DNA from: Panopea generosa
Lineage: Eukaryota > Mollusca > Bivalvia > Adapedonta > Hiatellidae
Reading direction: 5' to 3'
Assembly: GCA_029582155.1 (NCBI GenBank)
Contig: CM055898.1
Coordinates: 32,227,419-32,291,418, forward strand
DNA: 64,000 nucleotides
Made by a program: the position numbers and the translations under genes. The notes under the pieces are model-generated. The model made no database searches. It had not been told where the DNA came from and saw only the letters and a list, made by a program, of their open reading frames with translations. This document shows, piece after piece, positions 23,612-33,660 of the stretch (positions are counted from its first letter, which is position 1; each line of letters starts with the position of its first letter).

Positions 23612-24575
23612 CTAAAAATAATTAAAACACCTGGTAAAAAGGTGGCTTAAATTTTTTAAAACAAAGATTACTGAAAAATGTTTGACATGTATTTAAATGA
23701 TTATCAGTTAGTTATGTTGTGAAATATATAATATGTTTCCAATGTTTTATAGATATATTTTTTATTTTCATGTGGTCTATGGGTATAGAAAATAATTTCG
23801 TAGTTTGATGACCATAACCCTATCCTTTTGCCTAAACTACACCAAATACAGTTTGCTTTAAAGTATATATACATTTACGACAGACATAGGTTAGTAAAAG
23901 TTAAATGATAAGTATGCTTCAAACTGTAAACACTCAAATGAACATTGTTCAAGAAAATTACTTTTAAATACATGTATATCCTGTTTTATTTTGGACTCAA
24001 ATTAAGAAAAACTTGGTGGCAAAGTTAATCATTATCTAAATTTCGGTTTTAACATACATAATTAAAATAAAATAAAAAAAAATGAAATTCGAAAATCTTT
24101 CATAACATTTATCTTTGGCCAAAAAAGATCTTGATATCAAATCGCGTACACACATATTATAACAAGGCCATTCTAATAATAAGTTAAACACCTTAACCTA
24201 GTATTTACTTGAATGCAAGAACATATATAACTAACAAGGGTCGTAGCATTTAAAAGACACCATAGCAACATGAATAAAAGAATACAAAGAATAATCATAC
24301 TAAGTACAGTATATACATACATAAGAAGTAACAATAGGTGTCACCGCCTTGGAACGATCAGTAGCATGACCGCAACTGACTGGCGAGTTTAAACCTGGTA
24401 AATGGTTATCAGTCTCATCATTTGTTATGACATGGGGAAGAGTGAGGTTAGTCATACCACAAGATAAGACTGTGCAAATAAAACTATCCTTGCCTGGCTA
24501 GTATTTTATAAATACTGCAACATGCTCATTATTATTACTACTGGATACGGATTGTTTTGAACAAATTAGCATATA
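23612..24575. other. Intron of copy B
   Basis: Intron matching 16147-17005 with small indels. Nothing coding. Confidence 0.6.
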
Positions 24576-24753
24576 CAGTCAACCCTGTCTTAAGCAGCCA
24601 GTCAATGGAATGAGCAAAAGTGGCCTTTTAAGACAGGTTGTTGCTTAATACAGGTTAATATTCTCTGAAATCATATAAATGGGAAGTAGAAAATGTGGCT
24701 GTTTAAGACAGGTGGCTGCTTAATAGAGATGACCACATACACAGATTTGACTG
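24576..24753. mobile_element. Tc1/mariner-type MITE (CAGT ends, TA flanks)
   Basis: A 178-bp element with inverted ends CAGTCAACCCTGTCT and CAGATTTGACTG, flanked by TA (24574-24575, 24754-24755). A second, inverted copy of the same family lies at 60244-60395 in the CHORDC1 intron. CAGT termini and a TA duplication are typical of Tc1/mariner-derived MITEs. Confidence 0.8.
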
Positions 24754-24964
24754 TACATAAAATAACATTGATAACAATTTACTGAAATATATATAGTAGA
24801 ACACAATATGAAATTCCTGTAGAAATTATAAAACGATAGGAAATATTGTAATTATTCTCTTGTGACATATGAAACAACTAAACATTGAATCAAACACATG
24901 AAATGAAATACGGTAAATTCAATGTTATAAAACAAGCCACGCCCACTGTAATTATCGTACATAC

Positions 24965-25091
24965 CTTGAAAGCAAGCACTATTATGTTCACCATATCCAT
25001 CTGTGCAAACACATACAAAACTGGAGTCAGCAAACGGCGTTTGTTTCGTGGCAGTCGCTAGTTTGAGAACATCTTCCGCCTAAATCTCCAT
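24965..25091 (-). pseudogene. Frameshifted EB/EGF-like exon, type C
   Basis: Both splice sites are intact (acceptor TTGTAG before 25091, donor CAAG|GTATGT after 24965), and the start DGDLGGRCSQTSDC matches the intact type C exons. The exon is 127 bp instead of 123. A 4-base insertion (GACT) after NAVC brings a TGA stop at once and shifts the rest. If included, it would end the protein; if skipped, the phase 1-1 neighbours still join in frame. The whole segment is absent from copy A. Confidence 0.85.
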
Positions 25092-26078
25092 CTACAAATA
25101 TATACATAGTATAGTATAATAATTTAGGTTGACGAATTGAGCCTTTCGACCACGTGTTAAGTCGATTGCTATCATTGTGATCCAGTTTGTTTTGTTTTAA
25201 AGTCCAGTATCAAATATTAAAAAAAACTTATTTAAAGCAACACATCCACGTTTGAACTTTTAAAAAAAAAATTTAATTGAGTTATGAGCACATTTCCCAT
25301 ACAAACATATGATCAATTAGCTGTATATGAGCATATAAACACAATCCCGAACAAAATGATGCCCAAATTATAATGCGTGACTTACACTTTATAAAACAAG
25401 CGTAGTAACTTACCCGAATCAAAAAAATATTGTCAAAATGACTTTCAAGGCAGGTAAAGTACACTACGCACTAAAACGTGAAGTTTTTTAATACGACTCG
25501 CATAATTCCATTTGAAGCCAAGTTGGAATCCTCGGCAATTTAAAAATAATTTATAAAGCGTTTGTCACGCTTTATAATTTGGACATCTATTTTTATAATT
25601 CTAAAGCGTTCTGGATAGTGTTTGTTAGCACATATACAGCTCACTGACCATATATTTATGTATGGGAAATGTGCTCACAACTCAATTGAAAAACTTTTTA
25701 AAAAAGTTTAAACGTGGATGTGTTGCTTTAACTGAATTATATTTCATTTCTGAACAAGGTCGGTAGATTGATGGCATGTATAGCCCGCAATGTGTTGGAA
25801 CTATTGCTAAATCTCATTTAACAATGTACACCATTTCTAAATATCTGTTTACTCAATCGTTTATCTTATATTATAATTCGCATGCAATATGATTTGCTAC
25901 CAGTTATTAAGTATGAAAATGTAATTACATATTTATGTATGTTAATATAGTAAGACTGGTATCGTTATTACATGATACAATCTTCTGATACATATTACCG
26001 TTGGAACAGACATTTATTATTTCGTTTCTAGCAAAGTGAAAATTCAAAGTTTCAATGGCGGCTACATAATTGTCTTAC
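25092..26078. other. Intron present only in copy B
   Basis: AT-rich intron; most of it (to about 26000) is missing from copy A. The small minus frame at 25282-25464 has no coding features. Two segments near 25245-25320 and 25660-25730 look like diverged inverted copies of each other (GAGCACATTTCCCATACA and TATGGGAAATGTGCTCACAA, each with CACATCCACGTTT or its complement), possibly the ends of a MITE of about 0.5 kb. Confidence 0.5.
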
Positions 26079-26201
26079 CTAGTTTACAAACACTGCTGAT
26101 ATATGTATATCCAGAGACACAGACGCACCTGCCGTCAGTACAGACTGCGTTGTCATGAGAACAATCTGTTGCAGCCGGGCAAGCTCCATTCAACTCTTTG
26201 T
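26079..26201 (-). CDS. EB/EGF-like exon, type D
   Basis: 123 bp, phase 1-1, acceptor TTTCAG before 26201, donor CTAG|GTAAGA after 26079. The peptide begins DKELNGACPAATDCSHDNAV, then RCVCVSGYTYISSVCKL, with six cysteines. It is the intact partner of the remnant at 17065-17130. Confidence 0.8.
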
Positions 26202-26636
26202 CTGAAATTATTGATCTTGTGGATGAATGGAATTACCAAAAAGAGGTCTTTGTTTTTTAAAAAACTCGCTTAATGGACCTAAACCAATACCTTTGTTATA
26301 ACGTTACATATATATAATGCAATGCACATGAATGGGGAGTATAACATTTCATAGTTCACAGCTGATTGTTGTTACAGTTTTGAATACTTTTGACAAGAAT
26401 GTCAAAGAAGGTCACAGTTACAGAGGCTTAAATGGAATAATTGAAAAAATATGCTAATCAGAATCTAAACACTTGTTTATCAGCGACTAACGTTTGAATG
26501 TCTTTTATGCCGATTCTATTTCAAACATAAAAATAAGAGCATTAACAGTTAATTCAGTTCATAGTATCAGATGCTTAATACAAGAGGTAAAATATTAATA
26601 CCAAACACCCCCATCCCAAAGATATATGACTGTTAC
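26202..26636. other. Intron
   Basis: Intron matching 17131-17633 of copy A. Nothing coding. Confidence 0.5.
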
Positions 26637-26759
26637 CTTTCCAACAGACATCATCGAAAACCGTAAAGTCAGTATTACATTGACATATGTTTGTAATACA
26701 CTGGGCGTTATCATTTACGCAGTCACCATCTGTGGTACAAGCGCCGTTGATGTGGCCAT
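26637..26759 (-). CDS. EB/EGF-like exon, type A (copy B)
   Basis: 123 bp, phase 1-1, acceptor TTTCAG before 26759, donor GGAAAG|GTAAC after 26637. The peptide begins DGHINGACTTDGDCVNDNAQ and has six cysteines. It is the duplicate of 17634-17756. Confidence 0.8.
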
Positions 26760-27099
26760 CTGAAAGGAATTATTAATATACAGCTTAATATTATTTAACT
26801 AAATAAAACAGTATGATAAATCTATATACTTTGAAATATGCAATATTTAACCAAAAAAACAAAAATGGTCAATTTTCATGATCATGTGGTGCATGAAAAT
26901 GTGACAAGTGCAAGAGGTAACAAAGTATTCAGTAATATCTCAAGTAAACAGCCAATATCATCAACAGACAATAATTACTGTACGATACGGATATATATAC
27001 GTTCGAGCTTAATATGTTGCGTTTTCATATCTCTTGAGTGTACATGGTATAAAACCCGAATCAACGCGTTACCAAACTCTTTGTTATTATCGTACATAC
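26760..27099. other. Intron
   Basis: Intron matching 17757-18098 of copy A. The plus frames here are shadows. Confidence 0.5.
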
Positions 27100-27222
27100 C
27101 TTCAAAGCATTCTCCATTATGTTCACCATATCCATCTACGCACTCACATACCGCGTTGGAGCAAAGGGCGTTTGAATCGTGACACTCGCTTGTTTGAGAA
27201 CATTTCCCTCCAATATCGCCAT
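27100..27222 (-). CDS. EB/EGF-like exon, type C (copy B)
   Basis: 123 bp, phase 1-1, acceptor GTTGCAG before 27222, donor TTTGAAG|GTATGT after 27100. The peptide begins DGDIGGKCSQTSECHDSNAL and has six cysteines. It is the most 5' exon of the gene visible before the gap. No signal peptide or first exon was found, so the 5' end of the gene lies in or beyond the gap, or on the far side of the retrotransposon. Confidence 0.8.
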
Positions 27223-27340
27223 CTGCAACGTAGATAATATTATAGAACTAGGTAAAATGAATGTTATATTAACACAGAAAATTTACATCATTGGGTTTTA
27301 CTTTGATTTAACCACCAAGTTTTATTTTGTATCTTCTTCT

Positions 27341-27840
27341 NNNNNNNNNNNNNNNNNNNNNNNNNNNNNNNNNNNNNNNNNNNNNNNNNNNNNNNNNNNN
27401 NNNNNNNNNNNNNNNNNNNNNNNNNNNNNNNNNNNNNNNNNNNNNNNNNNNNNNNNNNNNNNNNNNNNNNNNNNNNNNNNNNNNNNNNNNNNNNNNNNNN
27501 NNNNNNNNNNNNNNNNNNNNNNNNNNNNNNNNNNNNNNNNNNNNNNNNNNNNNNNNNNNNNNNNNNNNNNNNNNNNNNNNNNNNNNNNNNNNNNNNNNNN
27601 NNNNNNNNNNNNNNNNNNNNNNNNNNNNNNNNNNNNNNNNNNNNNNNNNNNNNNNNNNNNNNNNNNNNNNNNNNNNNNNNNNNNNNNNNNNNNNNNNNNN
27701 NNNNNNNNNNNNNNNNNNNNNNNNNNNNNNNNNNNNNNNNNNNNNNNNNNNNNNNNNNNNNNNNNNNNNNNNNNNNNNNNNNNNNNNNNNNNNNNNNNNN
27801 NNNNNNNNNNNNNNNNNNNNNNNNNNNNNNNNNNNNNNNN
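27341..27840. other. Assembly gap (500 N)
   Basis: Exactly 500 N, the usual placeholder for a scaffold join of unknown size. It falls inside segmental copy B and 17 bp before the retrotransposon LTR, so local order here is unproven. Confidence 0.99.
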
Positions 27841-27857
27841 TTATTCTAAAAGATATA

Positions 27858-28548
27858 TGTAGAGTGTGGGCAAAGACCAATGAATGACCAACTCAGAACT
27901 GGAGTTCAATATTTATATTAGACCTATAAAATAGAATGATAACATAATAAATACATAGAATAGTATGACAGAATAAAATACAGTATTTCAATGTATTTCA
28001 TGGCAATTCAGGTTGATTAACAAATCAATGCAATTAAGATATCAAAATATTACATCTACAATACATTGATAAAAGTAAAACCTTACCAGGTACTGCTGGC
28101 TAATCTTCTAGTGTAAAATAGTGTATGGGTTAAACCCAAGAGTTCTAACAACAGAACTTATGAAATAAACTAATACAGTATTATTGTATTATTGACTAAA
28201 GAACTCGCGTCCTCTAGCAAGGTTGACAAAAAGTGCCCATAGCCAGGTGGGGTGAAAAGAAGTAAAAATATAAAGATGTTATGTGCCTCTCATCCAATCA
28301 AACTCTTACACACACAATATACAAGATAACTATTGGACAGCACTGGACATAACATGATGGTCAAGACAACAGACAAGGTTCACAATACATGTAAACAAGA
28401 CAATACCCATAATTCTATAATGATGAATGGACATGAGGTCATGTGACTATGCATGAATGAACTACCGTAACACTATGATAACTTGGCAGTAGTATTTTAC
28501 TATCAGACTAATGTATAGTTAAAGTATGAGAAAATGACCTTATCTACA
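27858..28548 (-). repeat. 3' LTR (691 bp)
   Basis: Starts TGTAGAG and ends TCTACA, so its ends are inverted 6-bp repeats with TG...CA termini. It matches 37046-37723 throughout apart from a 13-bp segment (TATCAAAATATTA) present only here and about one substitution. Confidence 0.95.
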
Positions 28549-28560
28549 CACTCCCCCACT
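28549..28560 (-). promoter_or_regulatory. Polypurine tract
   Basis: On the minus strand AGTGGGGGAGTG lies directly before the 3' LTR, the expected place for the plus-strand primer of reverse transcription. Confidence 0.75.
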
Positions 28561-29517
28561 AGATTTAAATGGCACCGACATTTCAAAGAACCTGTAAATT
28601 GTCAAAGTAAATTATTAGTAAAAGTACTTTATAATATTCAAGTACAAAACAATGTACCTAAACTAATACTAATGGAAATGAATATCCAAGGACGTTCCTG
28701 AAATATGATCAATAAGTTCTAAGTAAATGCAGTCTAAAATAAAACAGAGTAATTAACAATGGGAGTTAACTGCACCAATACACGTCTGTAATTGGTATTC
28801 AGTAAAGTAAGTCACTACAGTGTTTACATATTGATTCACTGTACTGCAACCTGTACTGAAAATTGTGTTAAAAGCCTACAACTCAAAAGCATAAAACATG
28901 ATGATGTAAACTTAAACTATTGAGTTTTAAATCTGAAATGATTGAAAGAGCAGACATTAGTCTATCACAATGATAAAATATGAAATGACCATGAAATGAA
29001 ACTGTTTTAATGAAATGTGACATATGCAAAGCTGTAGGGTTTATCTGCACAAATCACTACAAATGAAATCCTTTCAAAGTACCTGAAATTATCATTTGCC
29101 TTGAAAAACTGAAATAAAATAATATTTACAACAAATACAATACAAATATCAAATGATAATAGAAAATATCATTTTGCAAAATCCTGAAAAGGAATTTAAA
29201 CAATTTCACAAAATTTTATTCCCTGTGAAGGAAAAATATAATTGATTCAGAATTTGAAATCTGAAAAATAAGCAAAATTACATGAAAGTAATTTGATTGA
29301 AATAATTCACATATTTCAATCTGGCATGTATTGCTTAAGAATACAAAAATATTATCCATAGTGCAAAATAATCTTCTGGCCCTAAAATAAATCTAATTGT
29401 ACACATAGTAAAAATTTACTTTTTCAAATTCTTTAGATTCAGGTATGACAACACTAAAAACTACTATAGGTTGTAAACCACTAAAACCTGAAAACTAAAA
29501 ATATTTATGAGCTTAGC
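28561..29517 (-). other. Retrotransposon 3' untranslated region
   Basis: About 0.95 kb between the end of pol and the polypurine tract. No frame of useful length and no env-like protein. Confidence 0.7.
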
Positions 29518-31971
29518 TCAAACATAAAAAACAACGTTTTGAGCTACTTGGGATTTCACCCATTCACCATATCTATCCGGTGAACGCCTTGTTCTTCGCG
29601 GTCTTGGTGCTGGGACTGGAGGCGAAGGCGTGGCATGAATCGCTGACCTAAAACTAGAAGAACCTTGACTTTGGGGTGTAACTCTAGATGAAGCTGTGTT
29701 CTGTAGGTCAGGGGTGACAGGATAGGGGGAATGGGGAGTACTGTGGACACTCGGCTCAAATTCTACAGATGGAGGGACTGGTGTAGAGGGAGTGACGCTT
29801 GCGGTGGGACTCTGATCTGGGTATTGCATTCTTCTTTGGGGAATAATATATACTGCTGATGAACTCGACTCGGCTGAACTCGAGTCGCCATCATACTCAT
29901 GATCCTGAATTGGGTTTGACCTAGTTCTGGGCTTGCGACCAGGATTAGGGGTTTGAATCTGTTCAGGCTCAGGTATGGAGATGAAGGGTAGCAGTAAAGT
30001 GCGATGTAAGGTTCGAATAGGTCCCTTGCGAGTCTCAAGCTGAACCTTAAACACCGGCTGGCCTTCGTAAGGAATGTCGACAACGACATACTGGTCTTTT
30101 TCCCATTTGTCAGCAAGCTTCTGTCGTCCCTGTAGATTGACTTTCCGGACCAAAACCAGGTCACCTATAGAAATTTTGTTCTCGCGAACACGGCTATCAT
30201 ATATGCGTTTGATTTGGTCGGCTCTCTTGTTGGCAGCCTCCCCAGCTACTCTGTAGGCGTATTTCAGGCGGTCTTGAAGTCGAGACACATATGAGGCATG
30301 GCTCACACCAGACTCATTCCCGGGTGCAGTGCCTAAGTAGGCATCCACAGAGAGTCGTGGTTGCCAGCCAAACATAAGGAAATGGGGGGAAAACCCAGTA
30401 GAACTGCTCTTGGTAGCATTGTATGCTTGAACAAGAGAGGGGACAAAGTCGGCCCAACTGGTCTTATGGTCATCTGCCAGGGTGCGGAGCATACGGAGCA
30501 GGGTACGATTAAAGCGCTCAGCAGAAGGATTTCCCATCGGATGGAATGGAGTAGTTCGAGTCTTGCGCACGTCTGCAATCTTGCATAGCTCCTTAATGAC
30601 TCTGCTCTCGAAATTACGACCCTGGTCGGAATGCAGCTGTTCTGGAAAGGAGTAGTGAACGATGAAATTCTCATACAGGGCTCGTGCTGTGGTAGTTGCC
30701 TTCTGATTTCTGCAGGGGATAGCCTTAGCATAACGTGTAAAGTGGTCCGTTATGGCTAAGACATCCTCGTACCCACCCTTAGACCTTTCTAACTTCAAAA
30801 AATCCATGCAAACAAGCTGCATAGGCCTAGAAGTCTGGATGGGTACAAGATCCGCCGCAGGCCTTTGAGGGGTTTTCCCACAGACACAAGACCTGCAAGA
30901 GGACACACGTCTCTTGAAATCTGCCTCCATTCCTGGCCAGTAAAAACGTTGACGTGCAAGCCAAAGAGATTTGTCATGTCCCGGATGACCAACTTGATCA
31001 TGAACACCTTGAAAAGAGATGGTTCGGTAAGAAGCAGGTATGACAAGCTGCTTTACCGGTTCACCATCGACAGAGGCAGTACGGTAGAGGCGTGAGCTGT
31101 CACGAATCAGGGATTTGACATCTTTCGACACCTCCTCCCCCCTGTGGCGAGAACCGTGCTGCAAAACAAAAAGAACCTTGGAAATATCAGGATCTCTGGC
31201 TTGCTCGAAAGCCCAATCGACAGGTTGAAAAGATTTAGTAGGAGATAGCTCAGTAAGTTTAGGGGCTTCAGAACCAGAAAGACAGTCGGCAGAAGAAAAA
31301 GAGGCAGTAGCACCAAGGCAGATTGCTTTTACAGTGTCAGAGAACAATTGAGGTTTGCGGCTCAAACCATCACAATCACCATTTAAGCGGCCAGATTTGT
31401 AAAATAGGTCAAAGTCATAGGCTGACAGTGCAGCAACCCACCTATGGCCTGTAGCATCAAGTTTGGCTGTTGACATGACATAGGTCAATGGGTTGTTGTC
31501 AGTCGTGACCGTGAACTTATTGCCATAAAGGTAATCGTGGAACTTGTCCGTCACTGCCCATTTCAGCGCGAGAAACTCCAACTTGTGGGCAGGGTAGTTC
31601 TTCTCACTCGGCCTGAGTCCGCGACTGGCATAGGCAATAACTCTCTCTGAACCATCATCTTGTTCTTGGAGCAATACTCCACCAAGTCCCAAACCGCTCG
31701 CGTCAATATGAACAATGAAAGGCCTGGAAAAATCAGCAAAGGCTAGGACGGGGGGTGAAGCAAGCTTTTCTTTCAGAGTGGCAAAAGCTGACTGTTGGTC
31801 ACTACCCCATAACCATGGCATTGCAGACTTGCGTTTCTTTGACTTTCCTTTAGACTTGGGTTTTGTATCACCATGGCCTTCAAGTAACTGGTTCAAGGGT
31901 TGTGCAATCTTTGAATAGCCCTTTATGTACCGACGATAAAATCCTGCTGTTCCAAGAAAGGAACGAAGCTA
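29518..31971 (-). CDS. pol: pol, downstream part: RNase H and integrase (after in-frame stop)
   Basis: Seen: in the same frame as the upstream pol segment, separated from it by one TAG stop at 31969-31971. The first methionine after the stop is at 31896. Domains in order: the tail of the RT connection (SFLGTAGFYRR, just after the stop); RNase H with HIDASGLGLGG and the TTDNNPLTY motif; an integrase zinc finger of HHCC type (around 30880-31000); the integrase core with its three acidic residues in the contexts CMDFLK, SDQGRNF and SAERFNRT; then a basic region and a Ser/Pro-rich tail with TRRSPDRYGEW. Known role: RNA removal during reverse transcription and insertion of the DNA copy. No chromodomain recognised. 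The stop would prevent a full pol product unless it is suppressed. Confidence 0.9.
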
Positions 31972-33660
31972 TGTAATATTGGTAGGAACTGGCCAATTAA
32001 CAATAGCACTAATCTTGGAGGTGTCAGTGGCAATACCTTGTTCGGAAATAACATGACCAAGATAGGTAACAGAACTTTTGAAAAGCTGACACTTGGATCC
32101 TTTGAGCTTTAAACCATGATCTGAGAGACGTTGAAAGACATTTTCTAACCTAACTAAGTGATCTTCAAAAGTCTGTGAGAAAATCAAAATATCATCTATG
32201 AAAACTAGACATTCCCGTAGGAGAAGGTCTCCTAAGGACTTTTCCATGACACGTTGAAAGGTTGCGCCTGAGTTCACGAGTCCAAATGGCATACGCTGGC
32301 ATTCATAAAATCCTAGGTTACCAACTGAAAATCCTGTGAATTGCTTGGATTCATCATCCATTTCAATATTCCAATATCCTGATCTGAGGTCAAGCTTCGA
32401 AAAGAAACGAGAACCTACAAGTAGATCTAACTGATCATCGAACCTCGGAAGTTGGTATGCGTCCTTCCGTGTGCGAGAGTTAAGCATACGGAAGTCCAGG
32501 CAAAATCTAAGTGAGCCATCTTTCTTGCGGACTAACACCACATTGGAAGAGAACGGACTATCACTCTCCTTGATTGCACCACATTCAAGCATTTCTTTGA
32601 GGTGTTGCCTAACCTCCTCATACATCCCAGGGGGAATTTTCCTATATGGCTGCTTGAATGGTGTGTAATCATTTAAAACAATCTTGTGACGCACAAGATT
32701 ACACCGACCTATGTCAGCTGGCCCTGTCGAAAATACATGTTGCCATTTGCCAAGAACTTGCTGGGCACGCAAGAGTTGATCAGGGGATAAAGAGTCCTTG
32801 TCAATTTGTATGCCTAGCTGGTCACACAATGAATTAGAAGTAGAAGAAGAAGAAGAAGTAGAAGAAGCAAGATTATCAATGACCTTGACCTCATTGACCA
32901 TACATAATTCTGACCTTGGTCTAATGGTTACGGTCTTAGCCGACATGTTACACAACCGGACTGGTATTTTTGCATAACTCCCGGACTGTGGTATCTGTAC
33001 AACATGTGGTCTTACTAAAAGAGAGGAACCATTGTCCAGATTCTCAGTTACAACTTTGCAAACACTGTGATTAAGTCCACGGGCAATACCATTGACAGTG
33101 ACAGATTCATATGGGCCGATCTGCACTGAATGGTCATTAGTCGATCTCACTGAAACTGGGTGGCAGACTAAAGACTGGAATGCAGTTTCCCAAGTTTTAG
33201 GTATCGAACTCATATTCCCATCAGACACAATAGATTTACAACATCTAATAACATTAGTTCCCAAAATCACAGGGCAAGTTGCAGAGTTCTGAGTATCAGG
33301 AACTACTAAGACAGGAACAGGCAGTTCAAGATTAAAATCTGGAATAGCAATGGAAACTTCAATGTACCCAAGAATGTTAAGCTGGTTTCCATTAGCAACA
33401 GTAACACTGAGGTCAATGCCAAAAGAAGAAAGATCCTGTAAAGGGGGCTTGTTAGTCAAAGACTGATAGAAAGAGTTAGAAACAGTAGAAACCATGGAAC
33501 CAGTATCAATCAAAGCATTGGTTCTCATGTAATGGAACAAAATTGATGAAGTGTTCGAATCTCCAACAATTTTCGTAAGCAAAGGAGTAGGTTGGCCATT
33601 ATTAGACTTCACCTCCGGACGGCCAGTAGCAGAGGTGGCTAGAAGTTTGGGTGACCGGTC
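31969..33660 (-). CDS. pol: pol, upstream part: protease and reverse transcriptase
   Basis: Seen: open from the gag overlap (frame -1 to gag) down to the TAG at 31969-31971. An aspartic protease motif DTG lies in ALIDTGSMVS (about 33499-33507). The reverse transcriptase has FCLDFRMLN, the LDLRSGYW block, the QRMPFGLVNSGATFQ block and the catalytic FIDD (32191-32202). There is no ATG at the start; entry is expected by -1 frameshifting at 33645-33651. Known role: polyprotein processing and cDNA synthesis. Ty3/gypsy assignment rests on the RT motifs and on integrase lying downstream. The only visible lesion is the final TAG. Confidence 0.92.
   Translation of the reverse strand, partial: DRSPKLLATSATGRPEVKSNNGQPTPLLTKIVGDSNTSSILFHYMRTNALIDTGSMVSTVSNSFYQSLTNKPPLQDLSSFGIDLSVTVANGNQLNILGYIEVSIAIPDFNLELPVPVLVVPDTQNSATCPVILGTNVIRCCKSIVSDGNMSSIPKTWETAFQSLVCHPVSVRSTNDHSVQIGPYESVTVNGIARGLNHSVCKVVTENLDNGSSLLVRPHVVQIPQSGSYAKIPVRLCNMSAKTVTIRPRSELCMVNEVKVIDNLASSTSSSSSTSNSLCDQLGIQIDKDSLSPDQLLRAQQVLGKWQHVFSTGPADIGRCNLVRHKIVLNDYTPFKQPYRKIPPGMYEEVRQHLKEMLECGAIKESDSPFSSNVVLVRKKDGSLRFCLDFRMLNSRTRKDAYQLPRFDDQLDLLVGSRFFSKLDLRSGYWNIEMDDESKQFTGFSVGNLGFYECQRMPFGLVNSGATFQRVMEKSLGDLLLRECLVFIDDILIFSQTFEDHLVRLENVFQRLSDHGLKLKGSKCQLFKSSVTYLGHVISEQGIATDTSKISAIVNWPVPTNIT

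Larger units (their letters stand above)
23215..27340. repeat. Segmental duplication, copy B (long)
   Basis: Duplicate of 15650-18345, including exons of types A, D, C and A and their introns. It retains about 1.5 kb (24470-26000) missing from copy A and is cut by the assembly gap on its right. Confidence 0.9.

Noticed and set aside
27179-27887. Long frames across 27341-27840
   Set aside because: They consist of N.
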